The notes under the pieces: generated by a model | What the model saw: the letters and a program-made list of their open reading frames with translations, nothing else | What the model was told of the DNA's origin: nothing | Database searches by the model: none | In this document: positions 36,283 to 45,148 of the stretch, piece after piece | Layout of the letters: every line of letters starts with the position of its first letter | Numbering within the stretch: position 1 is the stretch's first letter | Program-made: the position numbers and the translations under genes | Assembly (NCBI RefSeq): GCF_002836735.1 | Contig: NZ_PJAS01000071.1 | Coordinates: forward strand, 62,001 to 126,000 | Origin: Psychrobacter sp. 4Bb | GTDB lineage: Bacteria > Pseudomonadota > Gammaproteobacteria > Pseudomonadales > Moraxellaceae | Reading direction: 5' to 3' | Length of the DNA stretch: 64,000 nucleotides

Positions 36283-36495
36283 TTGACTAAGTTAGCAAAA
36301 TTACATCGCTCACCAAACAATCGCATGATAGCAGGTGTGATGGGTGGCATTGCAGAATATGCTGGTTGGTCGCCAACATGGGTGAGAGTATTATTTGTCA
36401 TTATCTCATCGTTAAGCGCAGCAGTACCAGGCATTTTGATTTATATCATCCTATGGATAATTATGCCAAAAGCCAACAATCAGTCTTATCAATAA
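36283..36495 (+). CDS. PspC-domain small membrane protein
   Basis: A 70-residue single-domain PspC protein. It reads KLHRSPNNRMIAGVMGGIAEYAGWSPTWVRVLFVII followed by a hydrophobic helix LIYIILWIIMP, as in PspC/envelope stress proteins. It starts with TTG at 36283, preceded by GAGG 8 nt upstream; no ATG is available. It probably acts in envelope stress sensing, but no psp genes are close. Confidence 0.87.
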   Translation: MTKLAKLHRSPNNRMIAGVMGGIAEYAGWSPTWVRVLFVIISSLSAAVPGILIYIILWIIMPKANNQSYQ

Positions 36496-36904
36496 TAGAA
36501 TTCTGATAATTATTTTTAAAATTAGCTTTTTTAAAATTAGGTTTTCTGAACCAGTTAAAGAGTCAAGTTTAAGTTAGACGTAATTGTTAAAAACAGTAGA
36601 CCTCCGAAAAATAAAAAGCCTGATCAATCAGGATGCCCAAGATACAATTTTCCTCCTGCCCGAATGCTAGCGCATTTGGGTATTTTTTTATTTATTGTAT
36701 TAGTACGACTTCTATGATGATTTGCCTGAAAATACGCTATATAACCGAGGTTTTGTGCCCACTATGCAAATTTAGTTGATGTAAATATGGATAAAATAGT
36801 CAATTTTTAGTAAGGTGAGCAGGCAGATAGAGTCGTTGCCGAATAGGTCGCGCGTGCGCTATCAGAGATTTATTTAATAATACTCATTTCACAGTGGCTT
36901 TACT
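36496..36904. other. Intergenic region between the PspC gene and glyQ
   Basis: The 409 nt hold two copies of TTTTTAAAATTAG (36513-36525 and 36528-36540), then the candidate small RNA at about 36601-36690. The last 200 nt must contain the glyQS promoter; none is obvious. Confidence 0.45.
36601..36690 (+). ncRNA. Candidate small RNA with CCTCC motifs and strong terminator
   Basis: In order: CCTCC (36601-36605), a hairpin CCTGA/TCAGG with a TCAA loop (36619-36632), an unpaired stretch with TCCTCC (36651-36656), then a terminator of CCCGAATGC (36659-36667) with GCATTTGGG (36672-36680) and a long T-run. The two CCTCC motifs could pair with Shine-Dalgarno sites. The terminator is over 160 nt from the PspC stop, which favours a separate transcript or a long 3' UTR. 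No clear promoter is visible. Confidence 0.4.
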
Positions 36905-37972
36905 ATGAAAACCGAAACTATGACATCCCAAGCGATAACCCCGATGACACAAGATAAAGACTCTCAACCGATGACTTTTCAAGATTTAATCTTAACTTTG
37001 CAAAATTATTGGGCCGATAAAGGCTGCGTGGTATTGCAGCCTTACGACATGGAAGTCGGTGCAGGTACTTTTCATACCGCGACGTTTTTGCGCTCGTTAG
37101 GTCCTGAGCGCTGGAATGCGGCCTATGTACAGCCATCACGTCGTCCTACTGACGGGCGCTATGGTGATAACCCGAACCGCCTGCAGCATTATTATCAGTT
37201 CCAGGTTGTATTAAAACCAAATCCACCGAACATCCAAGAGCTGTATTTGGACTCACTACGAGCCATTGGTATTGATCCATTGGTGCATGATGTGCGCTTT
37301 GTAGAAGACAACTGGGAATCGCCAACGCTTGGTGCATGGGGACTTGGTTGGGAGATTTGGCTAAACGGTATGGAAGTCACGCAGTTCACATACTTCCAGC
37401 AAGTCGGCGGTATCGAGTGCTTCCCAGTCACTGGCGAAATCACTTACGGGCTTGAGCGTTTGGCCATGTATGTACAAGGCGTTGATAGCGTTTATGATTT
37501 GGTCTGGGCAGACGGTGAGTTTGGCCGTGTCACGTATGGCGATGTCTTTCATCAAAACGAAGTCGAGCAGTCTACCTACAACTTTGAGCACGCTGATGTG
37601 CCAATGATGGGCGAGATGTTTGATTTTTATGAGCAACAAGCCGACAAATTGGTCGATGCAGGATTGCCATTGCCAGCTTATGAGATGGTATTAAAAGCAT
37701 CTCATGCGTTTAACTTGCTTGATGCACGTGGCGCTATTTCAGTGACTGAGCGTCAACGTTTTATCCTACGTGTGCGTACGCTTGCTCGTAAAGTTGCCTT
37801 TGGTTATGTTGAAGCTCGTGCCAAATTGGGCTTCCCGTTGGCTGATGAAGAACATCGCCAAGCCGCACTTGATAAGTATTTACCAAAAGAAGACGTGGCA
37901 GCAGACACCTTAGCAGCAGATGGCGTAGCAAAAGAAAATACTGACACTAACCAATCTACTAACGATAAATAG
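36905..37972 (+). CDS. glyQ: Glycyl-tRNA synthetase alpha subunit
   Basis: Catalytic subunit of the alpha2-beta2 glycyl-tRNA synthetase. The canonical start [41 protein letters not shown] begins at residue 23. Later blocks are [24 protein letters not shown] and [14 protein letters not shown]. At 355 residues it exceeds the usual 300, with 22 extra N-terminal residues and a C-terminal acidic/Thr-rich tail (about 40 residues). Neither the first ATG nor the in-frame ATG at 36971 has a strong SD, so the N-terminal extension is uncertain. glyS starts 9 nt downstream. Confidence 0.95.
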   Translation: MKTETMTSQAITPMTQDKDSQPMTFQDLILTLQNYWADKGCVVLQPYDMEVGAGTFHTATFLRSLGPERWNAAYVQPSRRPTDGRYGDNPNRLQHYYQFQVVLKPNPPNIQELYLDSLRAIGIDPLVHDVRFVEDNWESPTLGAWGLGWEIWLNGMEVTQFTYFQQVGGIECFPVTGEITYGLERLAMYVQGVDSVYDLVWADGEFGRVTYGDVFHQNEVEQSTYNFEHADVPMMGEMFDFYEQQADKLVDAGLPLPAYEMVLKASHAFNLLDARGAISVTERQRFILRVRTLARKVAFGYVEARAKLGFPLADEEHRQAALDKYLPKEDVAADTLAADGVAKENTDTNQSTNDK

Positions 37973-37981
37973 GAGCATCCC

Positions 37982-40075
37982 ATGAGTACTATTCTATTTG
38001 AACTGGGGTGTGAAGAGCTACCTCCAAAGAGCCTAAAACCATTACGTGATGCGCTACAAGCCAGTGTTACTGAGCAATTAACTGCAGCAGATATTACCTT
38101 TGATAGTATCAAAGCCTTTGCTGCTCCGCGCCGTTTGGCCATTCAGATTCAAGGTATTAGCGATAAGCAGCCAGATCGTACTGAGCAAAAACGCGGACCA
38201 GCGATTAAAGCGGCATTTGACGCAGAGGGTAATCCAACACGTGCGGCCATGGGTTTTGCCAAAGGCTTAGGTATTGAAGCCAGCGAGCTTACGACGATCA
38301 AAACCGACAAAGGTGACTATGTTGGTTTTGAGCAGACTATCCGTGGTCAAGCGACCACTGAGCTACTGCCTGCAATTTTTCAAACTGCACTAGATAATCT
38401 GCCGATTGCTAAGCGTATGCGCTCAGGCGCTAGCCGTAACGAGTTCGTACGTCCAGTACAGTGGGCAGTATTGATGCAGGATGATACTGTCATCGATGCC
38501 ACTATCCAAGGTCATCAGACTGGTACGCAAACGCGTGGTCATCGCTTCCATAGCCCTGATTATCACAGTATTGCTCATGCCAATGATTATGAAGAATTAC
38601 TAAGTGGTCTAAAAGTAGTAGCAGATTTTGATAAGCGTCAAATGCTGATCAAAAACCAAGTCAAAGCATTGGCAGATGAAGTTAATTCTGATGCCATCGT
38701 ACCGCAAGATTTGTTAGATGAAGTCACCGCATTGGTTGATTTCCCAATTGCGCTAAGAGCAAGCTTTGAAGCGCGCTTTTTACAAGTACCGCAAGAAGCG
38801 CTTATCTCGACCATGCAAGCGGATCAAAAATATTTCTGCTTAACCGATAAAACTGGCAAATTGCAGCCGTATTTCATTTTTATTACCAATATCGAGTCAA
38901 AAGATCCTAACCAGATTATTGAAGGTAATGAAAAAGTTGTACGTCCACGTTTGGCTGATGCAGAGTTTTTCTTCTTACAAGATCAAAAGCAGCCATTGTT
39001 TGCGCTCACAGAAAGCCTAAAAAATCGCGTATTCCAAGACAAACTGGGTACGATTTGGGAGAAGTCTGAGCGTATTGCCAAGCTAGCAGCATTCATCGCT
39101 ACATTGATGCAGCAGCAAGGCCACGATATCAATGTTGATGAAACCGTACGTGCGGGCATTTTATCTAAAGCAGATTTGGCTAGCTCGCTTGTCAGTGAAT
39201 ATCCTGAATTACAAGGTATCGCAGGCACTTATTATGCGCGTCTAAACGATGAGCCTGAAGCGGTTGCAGCCAGTTTAGAAGAGCAGTATCTGCCGAAATT
39301 CAGTGGCGATGTATTACCACAGACACCGATTGGCATTTGCTTAGCCTTAGCGGATCGTTTGGATACATTGGTTGGTATTTTTGCGATTGATCAAGCACCG
39401 ACGGGTTCAAAGGATCCGTTTAGCTTACGTCGTTCTGCTATTGGTATTCTACGTATTTTGATCGAAAAGCAGTTGCCGATTAACCTGGTAGCGCTCGTTG
39501 AGCAAGCGATTAAAGGCTATAGCGATGCTGAAGGTAGCAAGATCGCCAAAATGGGTGATACTTTTACCCAAGTCATGGCATTCTTAAACTCGCGCTACCG
39601 TGCGATGTATACGGAGCAGGGCGTTAGTGTCGATACGATTCAAGCAGTGCAAGCGATTAACCCGCATATGCCGCTTGATTTTGATCAGCGTATCCGTGCA
39701 GTGCAAGCATTTAGCGAGCTATCACAAGCGTCGATGTTGGCTGATTCAAACAAACGCGTTGCTAATATATTGGTCAAGTCAGAAGGTGATGTTGCTGATA
39801 CGGTAGATGAGGCACTACTGTCTGAGTCTGCTGAGCAAAATTTATATGCAAATGTGAAGCAAGCACAGACAAGGGTACAACCATTGCTTGAGCAAGCGGA
39901 CTATACACAAGTATTGCAAACGCTGGCTAGCTTAGATGAGCCGTTGACCCAGTTCTTTGATCAAGTAATGGTCAACAGTGAAGATGCTGCGCTTAAAAAA
40001 AATCGCTTGGCATTGCTAAAGCAGGTTCGTGCCTTGTTCTTGACGGTAGCTGATATCAGTGAGCTACAGCTGTAA
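37982..40075 (+). CDS. glyS: Glycyl-tRNA synthetase beta subunit
   Basis: tRNA-binding beta subunit of the tetrameric enzyme. The start STILFELGCEELPPKSLKPLRDAL and the stretch FLQVPQEALISTMQADQKYFCLTDKTGKLQPYFIFITNIES (about residues 260-300) are diagnostic, as is GSKDPFSLRRSAIGILRILIE near 480. At 697 residues it is of normal length (E. coli 689). AGGAG lies 5 nt before the ATG. It is co-transcribed with glyQ and ends before a clear terminator. Confidence 0.96.
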   Translation: MSTILFELGCEELPPKSLKPLRDALQASVTEQLTAADITFDSIKAFAAPRRLAIQIQGISDKQPDRTEQKRGPAIKAAFDAEGNPTRAAMGFAKGLGIEASELTTIKTDKGDYVGFEQTIRGQATTELLPAIFQTALDNLPIAKRMRSGASRNEFVRPVQWAVLMQDDTVIDATIQGHQTGTQTRGHRFHSPDYHSIAHANDYEELLSGLKVVADFDKRQMLIKNQVKALADEVNSDAIVPQDLLDEVTALVDFPIALRASFEARFLQVPQEALISTMQADQKYFCLTDKTGKLQPYFIFITNIESKDPNQIIEGNEKVVRPRLADAEFFFLQDQKQPLFALTESLKNRVFQDKLGTIWEKSERIAKLAAFIATLMQQQGHDINVDETVRAGILSKADLASSLVSEYPELQGIAGTYYARLNDEPEAVAASLEEQYLPKFSGDVLPQTPIGICLALADRLDTLVGIFAIDQAPTGSKDPFSLRRSAIGILRILIEKQLPINLVALVEQAIKGYSDAEGSKIAKMGDTFTQVMAFLNSRYRAMYTEQGVSVDTIQAVQAINPHMPLDFDQRIRAVQAFSELSQASMLADSNKRVANILVKSEGDVADTVDEALLSESAEQNLYANVKQAQTRVQPLLEQADYTQVLQTLASLDEPLTQFFDQVMVNSEDAALKKNRLALLKQVRALFLTVADISELQL

Positions 40076-40093
40076 CTCTGCTAAAAGCTAATA

Positions 40094-40144
40094 GTTACTT
40101 TAACTTGATTGTTGTTTTAACTTGACGGTTACTTTTAATAAAAA
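40094..40144. repeat. Degenerate 17-bp tandem array after glyS
   Basis: GTTACTTTAACTTGATT (40094-40110) and GTTGTTTTAACTTGACG (40111-40127) agree at 13 of 17 positions. A third, weaker copy runs to 40144, up to the terminator. Confidence 0.6.
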
Positions 40145-40171
40145 CCTGGCTTATCATGGCCAGGTCTTTTT
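40144..40171 (+). terminator. Terminator of glyQS
   Basis: ACCTGGC (40144-40150) pairs with GCCAGGT (40159-40165), followed by CTTTTTG. Confidence 0.82.
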
Positions 40172-40372
40172 GTTGTACAGTTGACTGATTTGTTAGTAGG
40201 TTTATCTAGTGGATATAACCAGTCAGTTAGCGCAATCAGCAATTAAACGGTAAAGGCATTGTATTATCGCTATTATTGACGGTAAAATTTATGCTATCAA
40301 AACGTCTTAAATAATCTTATTTAGTAGATTTTATTATTTCTCACGTTTACCTGTAATCGAAGGAGCACTACT

Positions 40373-40663
40373 GTGTTTGCTGTTATTATCGTCATCCTTA
40401 TTATTTGGGCTTCAATGTGGGCTTTTTATAAGTTTATGTACCCACGTGCGCCTAAAAGCATGATGCCAAAAGAAGGGGATGTGACCACACCGCGTCAGTG
40501 TAATTTCTGTGGCAACAGCTTGGCTGAATATCGCGGTGTACTCGAAACCAAACCAAGTACAGCTACCGATGGCAATATTGAAGCGAACCAAGAGTTATTC
40601 TTTTGCAATTATGAGCATCAAGCAGACTTTCATGCAGGCAAGACCTACACGCCTTATACATAA
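40373..40663 (+). CDS. Uncharacterised small membrane protein with CxxC motif
   Basis: A 96-residue protein I do not recognise. Residues 1-20 (MFAVIIVILIIWASMWAFYK) form one membrane helix. Then comes a basic MYPRAPKSMMP linker and a soluble part with CNFCGNSLAEYRG and a later FFCNYEHQADFH. Three Cys and two His could bind zinc or form a redox-active site. It starts with GTG at 40373, supported by AAGGAG 6 nt upstream. Monocistronic and convergent to zapA. Confidence 0.72.
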   Translation: MFAVIIVILIIWASMWAFYKFMYPRAPKSMMPKEGDVTTPRQCNFCGNSLAEYRGVLETKPSTATDGNIEANQELFFCNYEHQADFHAGKTYTPYT

Positions 40664-40680
40664 ATAGATAAATGATTGAC

Positions 40681-40716
40681 CAAAAAAAGCGCCTAACTTT
40701 ATTGGCTAGGCGCTTA
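40681..40716 (-). terminator. Terminator of zapA, usable in both directions
   Basis: AAGCGCCTA (40687-40695) pairs with TAGGCGCTT (40707-40715). On the minus strand the stem is followed by seven T. On the plus strand the tail is weaker. Confidence 0.82.
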
Positions 40717-40740
40717 TATGTTTAATACAGTACGATGTAT

Positions 40741-41202
40741 CTATAGAATAGAATGAGCATCTTTCATAATTTTATTGAGCAATGCCTCAGACTGTTTGTC
40801 TTTCTGCAAGCGATCTTCATCACTTCTTTGATTGGCATGGATTTTTTCATATAGGTTTAAGCAGCACAGTACCAGTATGCTTTCTTGACTTAGGCTTGGC
40901 GCATCTCTTTTTAGATCGAGCGCATAGTTGTTGATATATGAAACCGCTGACAGTAGCTCTTCTTGCTCATGTACTGGACAAAAGATTGGATAAGTAACCC
41001 CAGCAATCGCAATATCAACTTTTTTAATTTGTGGTTCTGGCGCTTTAGGTGTTTTGGTATTAGATTGTGCCATGGCGCTTGATATATTTGATGCTGCTGG
41101 TGTCGTTTTTTGCGCTGGTACTGGCGCGCTTGTTACTGGCACACTTGGCGCTTGAGTATTTTTTAGTTGTTTTTCTATCGATTTGCTTTGGTCATCGGTC
41201 AT
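40741..41202 (-). CDS. zapA: Cell division protein ZapA
   Basis: FtsZ-binding protein that bundles Z-ring filaments. The ZapA domain is C-terminal: VDIAIAGVTYPIFCPVHEQEELLSAVSYINNYALDLK, then SLSQESILVLCCLNLYEKI and a helical end. Residues 1-60 are a Ser/Pro/Thr/Ala-rich low-complexity extension, so 153 residues exceeds the usual 100-110. It follows the ZapB-like gene on the same strand, and the divergent UPF0149 gene is beyond that, as in pseudomonads. No 6S RNA is seen beside it. Confidence 0.9.
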   Translation of the reverse strand: MTDDQSKSIEKQLKNTQAPSVPVTSAPVPAQKTTPAASNISSAMAQSNTKTPKAPEPQIKKVDIAIAGVTYPIFCPVHEQEELLSAVSYINNYALDLKRDAPSLSQESILVLCCLNLYEKIHANQRSDEDRLQKDKQSEALLNKIMKDAHSIL

Positions 41203-41309
41203 GATAAATCCTACAATGTCTGGTCAGTGAAATGAGTGATATCAGATTTTACAAATAGCATTGGTAGCTCAATAAGCAGTACGTCTTTGTTATCTGCTAC
41301 AAGAATGCG

Positions 41310-41750
41310 TTAGCCTTCTGCTTGATCGATACGAGTTAGGCGCTGTAATACGACTTGCGTACGCTCGGCTGCCAATTGGTTCTTCTTTTGCAGCTCACTG
41401 TTTTGTTGTTTGATATCGCTATACTGCTGCTTTAGCTCATTATTATGTTGTTGCAGCTCGCTGTTTTGTTGTTGTAATTGGCTGATCTGTTTTTGCAGTT
41501 TGTCTTGTTCTTCACCGATCATATGGTGCGCTTCTGCAAGACTCTGATAGCGCTTATCGAGATCGTTCAGTTGTTTTTTGGCACCGTCACGTTCGTTATG
41601 ACTGTTATCTAATTTGGTTTTTAGGGCGGCAAATTCTTTTGAATCAGTAACAGGGTGTTGTTTTAAGCTGCTAAGTTCAGCACTGACAAGCTGATACTGT
41701 TTTTTGATGTCGAGTACCATTTTTTCTAATATTCTAAGTTGATCATACAT
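41310..41750 (-). CDS. ZapB-like (TIGR02449-type) coiled-coil protein
   Basis: A 146-residue, almost fully coiled-coil protein with Gln-rich heptads (LQQQNSELQQHNNELKQQYSD, about residues 92-112). The first 20 residues (LRILEKMVLDIKKQYQLV) resemble small division-associated coiled coils next to zapA. It is longer than E. coli ZapB (81). The gene pair with zapA suggests a Z-ring partner. This is a positional and structural inference, since coiled coils carry little family signal. Confidence 0.75.
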   Translation of the reverse strand: MYDQLRILEKMVLDIKKQYQLVSAELSSLKQHPVTDSKEFAALKTKLDNSHNERDGAKKQLNDLDKRYQSLAEAHHMIGEEQDKLQKQISQLQQQNSELQQHNNELKQQYSDIKQQNSELQKKNQLAAERTQVVLQRLTRIDQAEG

Positions 41751-41962
41751 AGTCAGTTTTTATCCTTAACAAGTAAGCGTGAATGAATTTTGTTCGCTGT
41801 ATTTAATAATGCCATAGGTGACCGCATAATATCTATATCAACAAAGTAATTACAAGCATCAGGCTTTGTCTTTTCACTTTTATTTATCGATGATTTGTCC
41901 ATGACATTTTATCGCGACTATTTTTATTTTATGAGCAATAATCAATTACTAGGACATCTATT

Positions 41963-42616
41963 ATGAATGACAATATCTCTGGCTGGAATACTTGGCTGAC
42001 TGCGTTTGATGATTGGACTGACGTGTCTATCAGCGAAGTGCATGGCATGATGACAGGGCTTATGACGGCTTGTAATGCACCCGACGAAGCAACTTGGGCT
42101 AAGGTGTTTGAAGAGCTCAGCTTTGCTCCATTACCAGAGCTTGCATTGACCTTGCTGACAGAAGAAGCGGAAGACATCGTTTTTCAGCTAAAAGACAAAG
42201 ATGATGCCTACGCGTACATGCCGCTCATCCCAGATGATGAACATGATTTATACGAGCGCGTGATGGCGTTGAAACAGTGGGCAAACGGTTTTATGACCGG
42301 TTTTGGTATTACCGATTGTGGTTTGACCAGTGAAGAAAACGAGATGCTATCTGATTTGGCTAAGATTGGCGCAATTCGTCTCGAAGATGATGAGGACTTT
42401 GAAGGTGGGGAAGAGTCTTATCTTTATATCTATGAATTTGCTCGTATGGTCCCCGTAAGCTTTGCCACACGTAAACGTAAGGCTGTCAAAGATATCGCGC
42501 TCATCGCGGGTTTGTCTATCGATGCTAAAACGACCAAAGAGCTACAGGCAGAAGGTAAGCTACCAAAACCAATGCCGCCAGTGGTGGATGTGATGAATCA
42601 TAACAATCCATCGTAA
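41963..42616 (+). CDS. UPF0149/YgfB-YecA family protein
   Basis: A 217-residue acidic alpha-helical protein. The UPF0149 pattern appears as SISEVHGMMTGLMTACNAPDEATW (about residues 22-46), LKQWANGFMTGFGI and YIYEFARMVPVSFA. Homologues in Pseudomonas (YgfB) affect AmpDh3 and the beta-lactamase response, but the molecular action is unclear. It is divergent from the ZapB-like/zapA pair and 48 nt upstream of argE, so the two are probably co-transcribed. Confidence 0.87.
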   Translation: MNDNISGWNTWLTAFDDWTDVSISEVHGMMTGLMTACNAPDEATWAKVFEELSFAPLPELALTLLTEEAEDIVFQLKDKDDAYAYMPLIPDDEHDLYERVMALKQWANGFMTGFGITDCGLTSEENEMLSDLAKIGAIRLEDDEDFEGGEESYLYIYEFARMVPVSFATRKRKAVKDIALIAGLSIDAKTTKELQAEGKLPKPMPPVVDVMNHNNPS

Positions 42617-42664
42617 GGCAGCTCTGACACATCATAGTTCTGAAAATTGTAGTAAGGATATTTT

Positions 42665-43945
42665 ATGATCCAAATTAACAGTAGTAATAGCGACAATGTC
42701 AGTAATAGCGATAATGTTGATAGTAGCAGCGATGTCCAGCTGAAAAGTGCTGAGCATCCTACTCAAAGTCTCGATTGGCTAACACGTCTCATCGCCTTTG
42801 ATACGGTCAGTCGCCATTCTAATTTGGCTTTGATTAACGATGTAAAGTCTTATTGTGAGCAGTTAGGTTTGACGGTAGATTTGACTTTTAACGAGGCTAA
42901 GACCAAAGCCAATTTGTTTGTGACCGTACCAGCTGGTGAAAATGCTGATATTATCAATAACGGTCTGGTCTTATCAGGTCATACCGACGTTGTGCCAGTT
43001 GATGGACAAGCGTGGTCTTCAGAGCCGTTTACCGCGACGATACGTGGTGATAAGCTATACGGACGCGGTGCATGTGATATGAAGGGCTTTATCGCTTGTG
43101 CACTAACGGTATTGCCACAAGCCGTGCAGTTATCGAATAGCGGTCAGCTACGTCGTCCGTTGCATTTGGCATTGTCGTTCGATGAAGAGGTTGGCTGCTT
43201 GGGTGCGCCATTGATTTTGGCAGACCTAAAAGCACGCGGCATCATGCCTGATTACTGTATTGTCGGTGAGCCAACTAACATGGCTATGGTAGTTGCACAT
43301 AAAGGCATCGCGGTTTATCGTTGCCGTGTACATGGCAAGTCGGCGCATTCGTCACTGATTGCACAAGGTGTCAATGCTATTAGCTACGCTAGCAGATTGG
43401 TTGGCTATGTAGATACGCTTGCTGAAGAGCTGAGTACTCGTGATGATAACGATACGTTGTTTACAGTGCCATACTCGACATTGTCAGTAGGTACCATACA
43501 TGGTGGTACAGCGACCAATATCGTGCCCAACCTATGCGAGTTTACTTTTGACTATCGCAACCTGCCGCACATGACGCAAGACGATATACTAGCGCCCATT
43601 CAAGCCAAAGTCGCTGAGCTAAACGCCCAAATGCAAGCGCGCGCGCCAGAGACTGGCATTGAGCTGATGCAAGAAGAAAGCGTCCCAGCAATGACAGATG
43701 ACGATAGTGCTGAGTTGCAATTATTAATCGCTGCGTTGACAGGAGATGATGAGCGTCATAAGGTGGCTTATGCGACTGAAGGCGGTCAGTTTACCAATGC
43801 AGGTATCCCAACGATTATTTGTGGCCCTGGTAGTATTGAACAGGCGCATAAAGCGGATGAATATGTGGAGCTTAGCGAAATTGAACGCTGTGATGCGTTT
43901 TTAAAAAAATTGTTAGATAGCTGTACGACTCAGCCGTCTATGTAA
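42665..43945 (+). CDS. argE: Acetylornithine deacetylase
   Basis: M20-family dizinc amidohydrolase removing acetate from N-acetylornithine in arginine synthesis. Motifs: LSGHTDVVPVDGQAW (about residues 99-113), GRGACDMKGF (zinc Asp), SFDEEVGCLG (catalytic Glu and zinc Glu), IVGEPTN and HGKSAHSSL. The 35-residue N-terminal extension is an Asn/Ser/Asp-rich imperfect repeat (NSDNVS NSDNVD) absent from usual ArgE. AAGGA lies 9 nt before the ATG. It may be M20 ArgE-like with different specificity, but the ArgE assignment is strong. Confidence 0.9.
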   Translation: MIQINSSNSDNVSNSDNVDSSSDVQLKSAEHPTQSLDWLTRLIAFDTVSRHSNLALINDVKSYCEQLGLTVDLTFNEAKTKANLFVTVPAGENADIINNGLVLSGHTDVVPVDGQAWSSEPFTATIRGDKLYGRGACDMKGFIACALTVLPQAVQLSNSGQLRRPLHLALSFDEEVGCLGAPLILADLKARGIMPDYCIVGEPTNMAMVVAHKGIAVYRCRVHGKSAHSSLIAQGVNAISYASRLVGYVDTLAEELSTRDDNDTLFTVPYSTLSVGTIHGGTATNIVPNLCEFTFDYRNLPHMTQDDILAPIQAKVAELNAQMQARAPETGIELMQEESVPAMTDDDSAELQLLIAALTGDDERHKVAYATEGGQFTNAGIPTIICGPGSIEQAHKADEYVELSEIERCDAFLKKLLDSCTTQPSM

Positions 43946-44020
43946 TCGTAATTATTAAGTAGAATGCGTGTCGTTCCTTTAGTAATTTCTGTGAGACTTT
44001 TTTGACATATAGGTATAAGT

Positions 44021-44052
44021 GACACCGTCTTAATGGCGGTGTTTATTTTTTA
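44021..44052 (+). terminator. Terminator of argE
   Basis: ACACCG (44022-44027) pairs with CGGTGT (44037-44042), followed by a T-rich tail TTATTTTTT. Confidence 0.72.
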
Positions 44053-44118
44053 GTCGCATATTTAAGTCGTATAGCCTTTCGTATTAGAACCATTTACACA
44101 TGACAAAGTAGGGGTGGG

Positions 44119-44847
44119 TTGATGTCTTGGCATCTGTTTGCAGTGTTTTTCGCAAGTACGTTTTTTATCTCAGCGACCCCTGGTCCTAATATGCTGCTGG
44201 CATTTCAGTACGGCATGAACTATGGCGTCAAACGAACCTTATGGACACTGGCAGGTCTGAGCCTTGGTTTGTTTGTATTACTGCTATCGACACTGCTTGG
44301 ATTAGACGTAATCAGTCGCCAGTCACCGTGGCTACTGACAATCATTAAAGCCGTGGGTGCAGTATACTTAATCTATTTGGGTATCAGCTCATGGCGAGAT
44401 GCTGGCGATGGTAGCTTGATGAGTGATGCTAAAGAGTTGAGTGCAGAGGTAGCAGCAGACTATGCTGCCACTGATGGATTGCCTACACCACAGCCGCGTT
44501 CGCTCTCTAGTGCTGCTACTAAAATTGCACCGAGCAATACGACCTTATTTCGTACCGGCGTTTGGGTGTCACTGTCTAACCCAAAAGCTATCTTGTTCTT
44601 TGCGGCATTTTTCCCTAAATTTATCAATTTCAGCGCGCCACTATGGCCACAATATGTTCTATTGACCATCGGCTTGTTTTTGAGTGAAACGATTTGGCAG
44701 ATCGTATATACCTTGGGTGGCAAAAATCTAGCAAGTTGGCTCGATGTTGGTAATCGCTTAGCGTGGCTCAATCGTGGATGTGGGGTGATATTTATAATTA
44801 TCGCTGCTGCTTTATTGGCTGAAGTGTTAAATAGTTTTATAGCTTAA
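44119..44847 (+). CDS. LysE-family amino acid/metabolite exporter
   Basis: A 242-residue inner-membrane protein with six hydrophobic segments. The opening FFASTFFISATPGPNMLLAFQYGMNYGVKRTLWTLAGLSLG is the RhtB/LysE signature (TPGPN). A loop of about 40 residues (Asp-Ala-Gly-rich, near 95-135) is longer than usual before WVSLSNPKAILFFAAFFPKFI. The role is export of an amino acid or homoserine lactone-type compound. GGGG lies upstream of the ATG. Single gene. Confidence 0.88.
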   Translation: MMSWHLFAVFFASTFFISATPGPNMLLAFQYGMNYGVKRTLWTLAGLSLGLFVLLLSTLLGLDVISRQSPWLLTIIKAVGAVYLIYLGISSWRDAGDGSLMSDAKELSAEVAADYAATDGLPTPQPRSLSSAATKIAPSNTTLFRTGVWVSLSNPKAILFFAAFFPKFINFSAPLWPQYVLLTIGLFLSETIWQIVYTLGGKNLASWLDVGNRLAWLNRGCGVIFIIIAAALLAEVLNSFIA

Positions 44848-44930
44848 AAACTACCGATACGATCTTAAATCAAAGTGATCAATTAAACACACGTTTATTA
44901 AATTATTTTCTATACAAGCCAAATTAATTA
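44848..44930. other. Left part of the 787-nt gap before rtcB
   Basis: AT-rich and without a recognisable feature; no clear terminator for the LysE-family gene is seen. Confidence 0.4.
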
Positions 44931-44997
44931 TTGACTTTAATTTTTAAATCGTTATTATTGGCTCATTGATTTATATCGCTTATCTTTCATAAGCGAT
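44931..44997 (+). promoter_or_regulatory. Strong promoter followed by a perfect hairpin
   Basis: -35 TTGACT (44931-44936), a 16-nt spacer, then -10 TATTAT (44953-44958). About 17 nt later, ATCGCTTAT (44975-44983) and ATAAGCGAT (44989-44997) are exact complements around CTTTC. The hairpin lies in the 5' leader of the small ORF and could be an operator or RNA switch. Confidence 0.6.
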
Positions 44998-45061
44998 AAA
45001 TCGTTTCAATTAATCTGCTATTGTCGCCCTGACATTGGCCACAACCTATGGAGGAATCATC

Positions 45062-45148
45062 GTGTCCTATATAACTACCAAGACGTTTTTAAAGATTAAA
45101 TGTGTAAACCACATGACAGCAATGACACCTTCGAAAAGGTTTGGCTAA
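45062..45148 (+). CDS. Candidate 28-residue small protein or leader peptide
   Basis: It starts with GTG at 45062 with GGAGG (45050-45054) 7 nt upstream, an excellent ribosome site. The product VSYITTKTFLKIKCVNHMTAMTPSKRFG is basic with one Cys. It is given here in parts: residues 1-14 VSYITTKTFLKIKC and 15-28 VNHMTAMTPSKRFG. No homologue is recognised and the length is too short for a domain call. It is transcribed from the promoter at 44931 and lies about 490 nt upstream of rtcB in the same direction. Confidence 0.4.
   Translation: MSYITTKTFLKIKCVNHMTAMTPSKRFG

Noticed and set aside
40681-41309. 6S RNA gene next to zapA
   Set aside because: 6S RNA often flanks zapA in gammaproteobacteria. 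The gaps on both sides are too short and show no 6S-like long stem.
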